From positions 248,001-312,000 of the forward strand of contig NZ_JAMXLB010000001.1 of NCBI RefSeq assembly GCF_024054195.1: a stretch of 64,000 nt of DNA, read 5' to 3'. The stretch comes from Flavobacterium sp. NRK F7 (GTDB lineage Bacteria; Bacteroidota; Bacteroidia; Flavobacteriales; Flavobacteriaceae). The notes below the pieces were generated by a model, which saw only the letters and a program-made list of their open reading frames with translations, was not told the origin of the DNA and searched no databases. Every line of letters starts with the position of its first letter. Position 1 is the first letter of the stretch. Position numbers and translations under genes: made by a program. Positions 17,001 through 24,597 of this stretch are shown piece after piece.

Positions 17001-19488
17001 AAAAACTTGCTGTAACCACATCTGTACTAAAGTCGCCACCGTTCTCATAAGCTTTGGTTTGCATTACAATTTTTAGTTTTCCAGGTGCTTGACTTGTAAT
17101 TTCAGGTTTTAGAGTAACATTCGTTTTTCCGTTTTCATCAATTTTTCCAGAAAATACATTTACATCTTCTGTATAAAAATCTCTGACTTCATCATCAAAA
17201 TCAAAATTACTATATCCTTTAAAAGTAGTTTGCTCTTTCATGAATTTAGCTTGCATTTCCACTTTTAAATTTTTCGCAACTGCACCATGAAGCCAGTTCA
17301 CTTCCAAAGTTCCTTTATTAGGACTGTTTCCCGAAATTTGCGCATCAGCAAAACTATTTTTAATCTTTAATCGATTGGGTTTAATCGTTTCAATTTTAAT
17401 GGATTTGAAGAAATTCGCTCCACCAACCGTTATTTTTGCTTCCCAATTCCCTGTAATATCAGTATCTTTAGTAGCGACTTTAAATTTATAATGATTATTT
17501 TCATTATATTTTTGTACCGCTTGATACGTTAATTTCCCTCTTGGATCCGATAATTTAAATTTAATAGGGTGTGATTTTTCCAGTTTATTTTCATTATCAT
17601 TTAGCATAAAAGCAATATGTAAGGTGTCTCCCGGTCTCCAAACTCCTCTCTCACCATATATATATCCTTTAAGTCCTTTTTGTAAGGCTTCTCCATTTAC
17701 TTCAAAATTACTGACAGATAGCGATTGTCCTTCATCTAATTTCACGTAAGTGGTGTTATTATCTTTGGTAACAATGGCAAAATAAGCATATCTTTTTATT
17801 TCAGCTGTAGCTAAACCCTCTCCGTTTGTTGTAACAGTAGCTAATTTTTGTTGTTGATAATCATATAAATCAACAGTAGCTCCAGACACTGGATTTGTAG
17901 ATAAGATATCGTTAACCGCAAACACATACGAACCATTTTCTCCTCTTTTAGCAATTACACCTAAATCTGTAGCTACAACATTGGTTGCAATACTATTTCT
18001 ATAATAATACGAATTATCACAAGGATTTTCCCTTTCGTACCAATCATAATCATCGTAATAATAATCGTCATAATAATACTCACTTGTACTTCTTACTTCA
18101 CCATCATCTCTAGTTTCGTCTTCTTCCATAGGCTCTACATCATCAGAAGAGGTACATTTGTACAAGGAATATTTTTTATTAAATGTAATTTCAACACGAT
18201 AGATAGCTCCAGGTTCAGGAGAAATAATTTTAGCCAAATCTAAAGCATAAGCACCCCATTTACTATAATTCGTTAAATTGTTCGTTTTTAGAATTATTTT
18301 TTCTTTCGCAATCGGAGCAGCCACTTTTTGAAGGTTTCGGTTTCCGTTAATTTGATTATCCTGAAGAAATTGTAAAATGTTATTTTTAAAAATTTTATAC
18401 ACCTTCACATCAACAGCACTCAAGTTAACAGCCTCAAAATTGATTTTTAGATTATTGGAACTTGGTAAAATCGTTCCACTTTTTATAAAACGAACGGCAG
18501 GTTTAATTTGCTCAAAGGATACTTTTTGAGAAAAATTTTGCTTCATTTTATAGCCATCTTCACTTTGAATTCCTTGAAAAACTTCTACTAATAATTCTCC
18601 TTTTAAAGGTTCATTAAAAAATACTTTCAATAAATTTCCAGCAGTAGAAAATTTCAAATCTGTTGCTGATTCAACATCTACTAGACCATCAAAATCTTGA
18701 CCTTTTTTTAAAGGGTCAGAAAAATTTAACAACAAGACTTGATTGTTGTCTTCTTGCACTTCAGCATTAATTATTTTAAAGTTATTTTTTCCGGGTATAT
18801 CAAATTCTAAAGTTCCTTTTTGATCTATTCCTTCTTCTTTACCGTTCCAATTAATTAGTATTTTACTATCTTCAACAAAACGCTGAATACTATCGATAAC
18901 AAATTTAAATTCTTTATCCGTACTCAACTCCTTATCAAATTTTACGGATACTATTTTACCATCTTGGCTCACTTGTATCAGTTTTTTTGCTTTTTCTAAT
19001 TCCAAAGCATCACTAGTGGACAAAACACCATTCAAGTACATATAATCTTTACTGTAAGATTGTAAATCCAATGTGGTAACAATAAAATCTTGTTTAATGG
19101 TTTTCAAAGTAAAATTGAATTTCTTTAGCTCTTTTGAAACGTCTTTTATTTCACCTAGATGAAAGCTAATTTGATATTCTTTATCGGATTCTAAATGCTC
19201 ATTTGGAACAAAAGCAACCGTATTCGTAGAGAGTGCTATTACTTTTCCATCTACCTTAGGATTTATAGTAAACAAATCTGCATCTAATTGCTTGTTTGGT
19301 GACCAATCTGCATTATCAAATGCTAAAACAATTCTAATATCACTTTTAGCTGAAACAATACCCGAACTATAATTTAAAATATATTCTTTAAATAAGGAGG
19401 GATCAGAATTAAAATCTTTACTGTCTTTAGAACAAGACACCAATAGCGTTACAACTAAAAAAAGTTTCAGAAAGTGATTGATTTTCAT
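13984..19488 (-). CDS. Bacterial alpha-2-macroglobulin lipoprotein (YfhM type)
   Basis: This 1834-residue protein starts with a lipoprotein signal peptide whose lipobox LLVSC places the lipidated Cys at about residue 20. Macroglobulin (MG) domains follow; the segment GYIYGERGVWRPGDTLHIAF is a typical MG3-4 signature. The thioester motif GCVEQ is present with Cys near residue 1389, so it should be able to trap proteases covalently. It is predicted to sit in the periplasm, attached to a membrane. A short Asp/Tyr-rich low-complexity stretch with flanking cysteines lies around residues 445-500 and is unusual. The gene precedes and overlaps pbpC, the standard partner arrangement. Confidence 0.93.
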   Translation of the reverse strand: MKINHFLKLFLVVTLLVSCSKDSKDFNSDPSLFKEYILNYSSGIVSAKSDIRIVLAFDNADWSPNKQLDADLFTINPKVDGKVIALSTNTVAFVPNEHLESDKEYQISFHLGEIKDVSKELKKFNFTLKTIKQDFIVTTLDLQSYSKDYMYLNGVLSTSDALELEKAKKLIQVSQDGKIVSVKFDKELSTDKEFKFVIDSIQRFVEDSKILINWNGKEEGIDQKGTLEFDIPGKNNFKIINAEVQEDNNQVLLLNFSDPLKKGQDFDGLVDVESATDLKFSTAGNLLKVFFNEPLKGELLVEVFQGIQSEDGYKMKQNFSQKVSFEQIKPAVRFIKSGTILPSSNNLKINFEAVNLSAVDVKVYKIFKNNILQFLQDNQINGNRNLQKVAAPIAKEKIILKTNNLTNYSKWGAYALDLAKIISPEPGAIYRVEITFNKKYSLYKCTSSDDVEPMEEDETRDDGEVRSTSEYYYDDYYYDDYDWYERENPCDNSYYYRNSIATNVVATDLGVIAKRGENGSYVFAVNDILSTNPVSGATVDLYDYQQQKLATVTTNGEGLATAEIKRYAYFAIVTKDNNTTYVKLDEGQSLSVSNFEVNGEALQKGLKGYIYGERGVWRPGDTLHIAFMLNDNENKLEKSHPIKFKLSDPRGKLTYQAVQKYNENNHYKFKVATKDTDITGNWEAKITVGGANFFKSIKIETIKPNRLKIKNSFADAQISGNSPNKGTLEVNWLHGAVAKNLKVEMQAKFMKEQTTFKGYSNFDFDDEVRDFYTEDVNVFSGKIDENGKTNVTLKPEITSQAPGKLKIVMQTKAYENGGDFSTDVVTASFSPYETYVGLKSPETNKYGMLETDKTNRFEVVTLSENGKPKAVKKLEVRVYKVEWRWWWNSGSDNLSRYNSDNVTTAYKNFTISTNSSGKGSFQFLVPEGDWGRYLIRVVDPNDGHATSTTELIDWPYWSGKTKSGDGATANMLVFASDKEKYAVGEKAMISFPSSEGGRALISLENGSKVVQTLWTTTTKGETKVEIPVTPEMAPNVYVHITLLKPHASTANDTPIRMYGIVPIEVVDKNTILEPQVVLPDVLRPEQKATLKVSEKNGKQMTYTVAIVDEGLLDLTRFKTPNAWDKFYSKQALGVKTWDVYDDVIGAYGGKINQIFSIGGDEDLGGGKAKKANRFKPVVIYLGPFKLEKGETKSHAFEMPNYVGSVRTMVVAGDITANAYGSTEKTTPVRSPLMVLASVPRKISPNEKITLPVTVFAMEKNVKNVTVQVKTNNGIRILESAKQQVSFSSPDEKMVYFNLEVGDVTGIGKIEVVATSGSEKASFPVEVDIVNPNPESTDFVDMVLEPNTTKSITWETFGVVGTNNARVEISSFPTIDFNRRLKYLIQYPHGCVEQTTSSVFPQLYLADVVAIDEARKQKIQYNVNQGIQRLGRFQVSNGGLAYWQGEGTPDDWGTSYAGHFMIEAEKKGYVLPSGFKQKWLSYQQRQAKQWRYNASYYNDFAQAYRLYTLALAGSADLGSMNRLRETVGISDESKLRLAACYAIVGQKAAAQKLIGSIGSFEYNPRSYYYYYGSEDRSRAMLLETYLLMDNKTKAFELANVLAKNLSSNQYMSTQTTAYSLYAMSKFAVKNGEKGVNVGINFGGKSENLATQKSVVDKALLVNKGKYSVSVKNNNNGTLYVRVLNSGVLPIGEEKEIQKNLTAAVSYRNKAGGAINFNAVGQGTEIIGQVTIRNNSSERINNIALTQIVPSGFEIMNSRYTDFGSETENKADYIDIRDDRTNFYFNLGINESKTFTVLLNASFLGTYYLPGIQCEAMYDDNYIVRNKGQWINIVKE

Positions 19489-19565
19489 AAATTTAAGTAT
19501 TAAAGAAAGGATACAGAATTTTCGAATTTAAAGATAGTATTTTTTTAATAAAAATCCGACAAAAT

Positions 19566-20006
19566 TTAGCGCTTTAAACGAAAAAAAGCACGCATAAGAA
19601 GGGCACATTCTTTTTCTAATACTCCAGAAACAATTGTTGTTTTTGGATGTAATTGAGTTCCCATTTTCACAAAACCTCTATTTTCATCAGAAGCACCGTA
19701 GACAATTTTAGAAATTTGACTCCAGTATAATGCACCAGCACACATTTGACAAGGCTCTAAAGTGACATACAACGTACAATCTTTTAAGTATTTTGCTCCT
19801 AAATAATTAGCCGCACTAGTAATGGCTTGCATTTCGGCATGCGCTGTAACATCATGAAGCAATTCTGTTAAATTATGTGCTCTTGCAATAATTTTATTAT
19901 CAACTACAATTACAGCACCTACAGGTATTTCGCCCTTTTCGAAAGCAATTTCAGCTTCAAATAGGGCTTTTTTCATAAAATATTCGTCTGTAAAAATTTT
20001 TTCCAT
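19566..20006 (-). CDS. tadA: tRNA-specific adenosine deaminase (TadA-like nucleoside deaminase)
   Basis: This 146-residue member of the zinc deaminase family has HAE (His56, Glu58) and PCQMC (Cys86, Cys89) zinc and catalytic motifs. TadA converts the wobble adenosine of tRNA-Arg(ACG) to inosine. Length and motifs fit TadA; a guanine or other nucleoside deaminase is less likely because of the HAEMQAI signature and the basic C-terminus ending RAFFRLKR. It is divergent from dxs across a 38-bp gap and has its own -7 box 4 nt before the ATG. Confidence 0.88.
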   Translation of the reverse strand: MEKIFTDEYFMKKALFEAEIAFEKGEIPVGAVIVVDNKIIARAHNLTELLHDVTAHAEMQAITSAANYLGAKYLKDCTLYVTLEPCQMCAGALYWSQISKIVYGASDENRGFVKMGTQLHPKTTIVSGVLEKECALLMRAFFRLKR

Positions 20007-20010
20007 TTTT

Positions 20011-20018
20011 CAAAATTA
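20011..20018 (-). promoter_or_regulatory. -7 element of tadA
   Basis: TAATTTTG on the minus strand fits TAnnTTTG and ends 4 nt before the tadA ATG, which predicts a leaderless or nearly leaderless mRNA. No -33 TTG is seen. Confidence 0.5.
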
Positions 20019-20032
20019 CAATTTCCAATTAT

Positions 20033-20040
20033 TACTTTTG
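20033..20040 (+). promoter_or_regulatory. -7 element of dxs
   Basis: TACTTTTG fits TAnnTTTG and ends 4 nt before the dxs ATG at 20045. It is the mirror image of the tadA arrangement in the same 38-bp gap. Confidence 0.5.
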
Positions 20041-20044
20041 CAAC

Positions 20045-21817
20045 ATGACTGAAAATTTACTTTCTCAAATAGAAAACCCATCCGATTTAAGAAAGCTTTC
20101 TGAAAATCAATTACCGCAACTCGCAAAAGAGTTGCGTGAATTCATTATTGATATTATTTCTCAGAAAGAAGGTCATTTAGGTGCTAGTTTAGGTGTTGTT
20201 GAATTAACGATTGCTTTACATTATGTTTTTAACACCCCTGAAGATCTATTAGTCTGGGATGTAGGCCATCAAGCGTACGGCCATAAAATTTTAACCGAAA
20301 GAAGAACACTTTTTCACACCAATAGAGATTTAAATGGAATTTCTGGTTTTCCAAAAAGAAGTGAAAGTATTTATGATACTTTTGGTGTAGGACATTCCTC
20401 AACCTCTATTTCTGCTGCGTTAGGAATGGCAATGGCGTCCTTATTAAAAAACGAAACCGAAAAACAGCATATTGCAGTCATTGGTGATGCTTCTATTGCT
20501 AGTGGAATGGCTTTTGAAGGCTTAAATCATGCTGGAGTTACTAATGCGAATTTATTAGTGATTTTAAATGACAATGCCATTGGGATAGATCCTAGTGTGG
20601 GTGCTTTAAAAAACTATTTGACATCGGTAAAAGAAGGCAGAAATCCAAAGCAAAATAACATTATAAAATCATTGAATTTTGACTATTCAGGTCCTATAGA
20701 CGGACATGATTTACCCAAATTACTTTCAGAATTAAGGCGACTACAAAATGTAAAAGGACCAAAATTTTTACACATTATTACCACTAAAGGAAAAGGATTA
20801 CAATTAGCGGAAGAGGACCAAGTTAAATATCATGCTCCTGGTAAGTTTGAAGCTAAAACTGGTAAAATTCATCCTAAAAATGAAGAAGGATTACCTCCCA
20901 AATTTCAAGATGTATTCGGACATACTTTGGTAACATTAGCTAAAGAAAACTCAAGAATAATTGGTATAACACCTGCCATGCCTTCAGGCTCTTCCATGAA
21001 ATATATGATGGAAGCTCTTCCTGAAAGAGCATTTGATGTAGGTATTGCAGAACAACATGCTGTTACCTTATCTGCCGGAATGGCAACACAAGGTATGATT
21101 GTGTTTTGTAATATCTATTCTACCTTTTTACAACGCGCTTATGATCAAGTAATTCACGATGTTGCGCTACAAAATCTCCCAGTTATTTTTTGTTTAGATC
21201 GTGCTGGTTTAGTTGGTGAAGATGGTGCAACGCATCATGGTGTATTTGATATTGCATATTTGAGCTGCGTTCCCAATTTAATCCTTGCTGCACCTTTAAA
21301 TGAAATAGAATTACGTAATGCAATGTATACCGCTCAATTAGGATTACATCAACCTATTGCTATTCGTTATCCAAGAGGACGTGGAGAAATTATAGAGTGG
21401 CAACAACCTTTTGAAAAAATTGAAATTGGCAAAGCCAAAGCATTAAAAGAAGGCTCAAAAATTGCTTTTCTTTCAACAGGAACGATTGGAACAAATGTGA
21501 CTAAGGCTATTGTATTATGCAAACAACCAGAAGCTGTTGGCCATTTTCATTTTCCTTTTATAAAGCCTTTAGACGCTACTGCTTTAGACGTCATTTGTAA
21601 AAAATACGAAAAGATAATAACGATAGAAGACGGAAGCATCATTGGTGGTTTTGGTTCGCTTATCAATCACTATATTTTAGAAAAAAAATACGCTATAACA
21701 GTTGTAAATCTTGGAATTCCTGATACATTTATAGAACAAGGAAGTGTTCCTGAATTACAACATATTTGTCAAATAGACGTTACAAATATTACTAACCAAA
21801 TCAATTTATTACTTTAA
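20045..21817 (+). CDS. dxs: 1-deoxy-D-xylulose-5-phosphate synthase
   Basis: This 590-residue thiamine-diphosphate enzyme joins pyruvate and glyceraldehyde 3-phosphate in the first step of the MEP isoprenoid pathway. The sequence shows the N-terminal HxGASLG-type motif (GHLGASLGVVELT), DVGHQAYGHKILT, and the cofactor-binding GDASIASGMAFEG...LNDN segment. The transketolase pyrimidine-binding domain (DVGIAEQHAVTLSAGMA) and the C-terminal domain follow. The GDA variant in place of GDG is, as I recall, usual in Bacteroidota. It is a little shorter than the E. coli enzyme but complete. A DUF3078 gene follows 4 nt later. Confidence 0.95.
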   Translation: MTENLLSQIENPSDLRKLSENQLPQLAKELREFIIDIISQKEGHLGASLGVVELTIALHYVFNTPEDLLVWDVGHQAYGHKILTERRTLFHTNRDLNGISGFPKRSESIYDTFGVGHSSTSISAALGMAMASLLKNETEKQHIAVIGDASIASGMAFEGLNHAGVTNANLLVILNDNAIGIDPSVGALKNYLTSVKEGRNPKQNNIIKSLNFDYSGPIDGHDLPKLLSELRRLQNVKGPKFLHIITTKGKGLQLAEEDQVKYHAPGKFEAKTGKIHPKNEEGLPPKFQDVFGHTLVTLAKENSRIIGITPAMPSGSSMKYMMEALPERAFDVGIAEQHAVTLSAGMATQGMIVFCNIYSTFLQRAYDQVIHDVALQNLPVIFCLDRAGLVGEDGATHHGVFDIAYLSCVPNLILAAPLNEIELRNAMYTAQLGLHQPIAIRYPRGRGEIIEWQQPFEKIEIGKAKALKEGSKIAFLSTGTIGTNVTKAIVLCKQPEAVGHFHFPFIKPLDATALDVICKKYEKIITIEDGSIIGGFGSLINHYILEKKYAITVVNLGIPDTFIEQGSVPELQHICQIDVTNITNQINLLL

Positions 21818-21821
21818 AATT

Positions 21822-22766
21822 ATGAAAAAAGCCTTCCTACTAGGGTTTTTATTTTTTATCATTCAAACTAATTTTGCCCAAATTATCAGAACCAAATTAC
21901 CGGACACTATTACCTACTGGAACAAAACCAACAAAGTAGGATTAGACATTTCTCAAATTACTTTTGTAAATTGGAATGCCGGAGGAAACAACTCTATTTC
22001 AGGTTTATTAAAAGGAAATTTTATTCGAGAATATTCTAAAAAAACATTAAACTGGAAAAACGAATTAATTTTTCGATACGGGATAAACAAACAAGAAGGA
22101 CAAGAAGTTAGAAAAACAGATGACCAATTACAAATTAATTCGACTATTGGTTTTAGAAACGACACTATCTCCAATTGGTTTTATGGAGGAAAGTTCAACT
22201 TCAATACCCAGTTTGCAAATGGTTACTCCTATCCAAACACAGAATTAGCCATTTCAAAACCTTTTGCTCCTGCTTATATTTTCCTAGGAATTGGTGCCGA
22301 GTATTCTAGAAAAGACTTGAATTTAAATTTATACCTTTCACCATTAACACAAAAAACTACTTTAGTTTTAGATGAACGGTTAGCTAACCAAGGTGCTTTT
22401 GGTGTGGATAAAGCGGTTATTGATGACGTTACTGGAGAAATTCTACAAAACGGAAAAAGATCGCGCACTGAAATTGGTATCTTAGTTACCAATCAATGGG
22501 AAAAAGAAATCTATAAAAACATTCATTTAGAACACCGTATTAGTTTATACACAGATTACCTCAACAATTTCGGAAACATTGATGTAGATTGGCAACTGCA
22601 ACTTAACATGACCATTAATGAATATGTAAGAGCCAATATTGGCACCCATATTATTTATGACGATGATATTAAAGCAAAAGAAGAAATTGATGGTGAACAA
22701 GTTATTGTAGGTCCAAAAATGCAATTAAAACAACTACTTGGTGTAGGATTAGTTTACAGCTTTTAA
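21822..22766 (+). CDS. DUF3078 outer-membrane-type protein
   Basis: This 314-residue protein has a signal peptide (MKKAFLLGFLFFIIQTNFA). The rest is rich in alternating beta-strand segments with aromatic girdles, for example VNWNAGGNNSISGLLKGNF near residues 47-65 and a C-terminal strand ending in Phe (LLGVGLVYSF). The WNAGG motif identifies the DUF3078 family of Bacteroidota. It is predicted to be an outer-membrane beta-barrel of unknown function. It starts 4 nt after dxs and is probably co-transcribed, though a functional link to isoprenoids is not evident. Confidence 0.8.
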   Translation: MKKAFLLGFLFFIIQTNFAQIIRTKLPDTITYWNKTNKVGLDISQITFVNWNAGGNNSISGLLKGNFIREYSKKTLNWKNELIFRYGINKQEGQEVRKTDDQLQINSTIGFRNDTISNWFYGGKFNFNTQFANGYSYPNTELAISKPFAPAYIFLGIGAEYSRKDLNLNLYLSPLTQKTTLVLDERLANQGAFGVDKAVIDDVTGEILQNGKRSRTEIGILVTNQWEKEIYKNIHLEHRISLYTDYLNNFGNIDVDWQLQLNMTINEYVRANIGTHIIYDDDIKAKEEIDGEQVIVGPKMQLKQLLGVGLVYSF

Positions 22767-22801
22767 ATACTGATTAATTTATCAACATTAACTTTTGATT
22801 G

Positions 22802-22825
22802 CTTTATAGTATAAAAATTATAAAG
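22802..22825 (+). promoter_or_regulatory. Inverted repeat upstream of umuC, possible operator
   Basis: CTTTATA (22802-22808) and TATAAAG (22819-22825) form an inverted repeat with a 10-bp centre, 12 nt before the umuC start. The position would suit a repressor of the SOS-like polymerase genes. No regulator can be named. Confidence 0.35.
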
Positions 22826-22837
22826 TAAATTTACAGT

Positions 22838-24100
22838 ATGTATGCTTTAATTGATTGTAATAATTTTTACGCTTCCTGCGAACGTGTTTTCCAACCACAG
22901 CTTAATGGAAAACCTATTGCCATCTTATCTAATAATGATGGCTGTATCATTTCGCGTAGTGATGAAGCAAAAAAATTAGGCATTCCTATGGGTGCACCAG
23001 AATTTAAAGTAAAAGCATTATTAAAAGAACATCAAGTACAGGTGTTTTCCTCCAATTATTCTTTGTATGGCGATTTAAGTCATCGCGTAATGAAAATACT
23101 AGAGCAATTTACACCTTGTGTAGAAGTGTACAGTATAGATGAAGCCTTTATGAATTTTGAAGGCATGTCGATTACTAACTATCACGAATATGGTATACAA
23201 ATTAAGGACAGAATTAAAAAATGGACAAGTATTCCAACTAGTGTGGGTTTTGCTCCTAGTAAAGCACTTTCAAAAGTAGCCAATAAGATTGCTAGAAAAT
23301 TTCCAACACACACTAATGGAGTATATGTAATTGATACCGATGAAAAAAGAATAAAAGCTTTAAAATGGACAAAAATTGAAGATGTTTGGGGTATTGGTTT
23401 TCGCTTAAGTAAAAAAATGAAAGCTAAAAATATCCTTACTGCCTATGATTTTATTCAACCGTATCATGAAACGTTTATTAAAAAAGAAATGGGAGTTGTA
23501 GGCTTGCGTTTAAAATATGAATTAGAAGGGAAATCGGTTATTGCTATTGAAGAACCTAAAAACAAAAAAAGCATCGCAATTACTAGAAGCTTTCAAAAAA
23601 ACATTACCGATTACAACGAATTAAAAGAACGCGTTTCTACATTTGCTATGGTTTGTGCAGAAAAATTACGCAAACAAAAATCGTGTTGTTATAATGTCAT
23701 TCTTTATCTTCGAAAAGATAAATATATGGAAGAAAATGCACGTTATAATTTTTCGCGCATGCATACTTTACCCTTTGCAACCAATTCAGGTATAACCATT
23801 AGTAGCACAGCCATAAAAATGCTTAACGAAATATTCGAAGAAAATGCTATTTATAAAAAAGCAGGTATTATTGTAACCCAAATTATTCCAGAAGAAACAA
23901 AGCAATTTCACTTGTTTGAAGAAGAAAATCCAAAACATCAAATTGTAATGAAAATAATGGACGATTTTCTAGAAAAAACAGGTGAAAGAAAAATAAAATT
24001 GGGCAACCAAGATTTAAAAAAAACTTGGAAGATGAAACAAAAGCACTTGTCCCAAAAATACACTACCGATATTAGAGAAATACTTACCGTAAAATGTTAG
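22838..24100 (+). CDS. umuC: Y-family DNA polymerase V subunit UmuC
   Basis: A 420-residue translesion polymerase. The catalytic carboxylates are Asp6 in MYALIDCNNFYASCE and Asp101-Glu102 in YSIDEAFM. The palm and fingers, thumb (EDVWGIGFRLSKKM helix-hairpin-helix) and little-finger domains follow in the usual order, and the C-terminal DUF4113-like region is retained. It would work with processed UmuD' to copy damaged DNA. umuD overlaps its 3' end by 7 nt. The order umuC-umuD is the reverse of E. coli umuDC. Confidence 0.93.
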   Translation: MYALIDCNNFYASCERVFQPQLNGKPIAILSNNDGCIISRSDEAKKLGIPMGAPEFKVKALLKEHQVQVFSSNYSLYGDLSHRVMKILEQFTPCVEVYSIDEAFMNFEGMSITNYHEYGIQIKDRIKKWTSIPTSVGFAPSKALSKVANKIARKFPTHTNGVYVIDTDEKRIKALKWTKIEDVWGIGFRLSKKMKAKNILTAYDFIQPYHETFIKKEMGVVGLRLKYELEGKSVIAIEEPKNKKSIAITRSFQKNITDYNELKERVSTFAMVCAEKLRKQKSCCYNVILYLRKDKYMEENARYNFSRMHTLPFATNSGITISSTAIKMLNEIFEENAIYKKAGIIVTQIIPEETKQFHLFEEENPKHQIVMKIMDDFLEKTGERKIKLGNQDLKKTWKMKQKHLSQKYTTDIREILTVKC

Positions 24101-24537
24101 ATCCTGATAAAAAACTTCATTTCTTTATTCCAAAAACTGACTCAAATATTGAGTTGCCTTATATTGCCGCTGGTATAAAAGCGGGGTTTCCTTCTCCTGC
24201 AGCCGATTTTGAAGAAACAAAAATTAGCTTGGACAGCTTTTTGATAAAAAACAAAGAAGCCACTTTTTATGCTAAAGCAAGCGGCAATTCTATGACTGGT
24301 GCAGGTATCGATGATGGAGATATTTTAGTAATAGACAGAAGCCTAGAACCCAGTGATAATAAAATTGCGATTTGCTTCATCGATGGCGAATTTACAGTAA
24401 AAAGAATTAAAATCATTGATAAAAAACTTTTTCTTCACCCTGAAAACGAAGCTTACCAACCCATAGAAGTTTTAGAAGAAAACGAATTTATGATTTGGGG
24501 AATTGTTACTTATGTCATTAAAAAAATGATTCGTTAA
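24094..24537 (+). CDS. umuD: UmuD, LexA-like self-cleaving polymerase V subunit
   Basis: This 147-residue protein has the cleavage region IKAGFPSPAADFEE with the expected scissile bond Ala30-Gly31, and the S24 peptidase dyad Ser66 (SGNSM) and Lys103 (FTVKRI). These are 37 residues apart, as in E. coli UmuD. It has no DNA-binding domain, so it is not a repressor. RecA-stimulated autocleavage would give UmuD', which partners UmuC. Its ATG lies inside the end of umuC (7-nt overlap), indicating translational coupling. Confidence 0.92.
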   Translation: MLDPDKKLHFFIPKTDSNIELPYIAAGIKAGFPSPAADFEETKISLDSFLIKNKEATFYAKASGNSMTGAGIDDGDILVIDRSLEPSDNKIAICFIDGEFTVKRIKIIDKKLFLHPENEAYQPIEVLEENEFMIWGIVTYVIKKMIR

Positions 24538-24597
24538 TTTAGGAATAAACACTATATTTACATTTCATTGTACGCTACTTTAATTACAATTGTGGGA

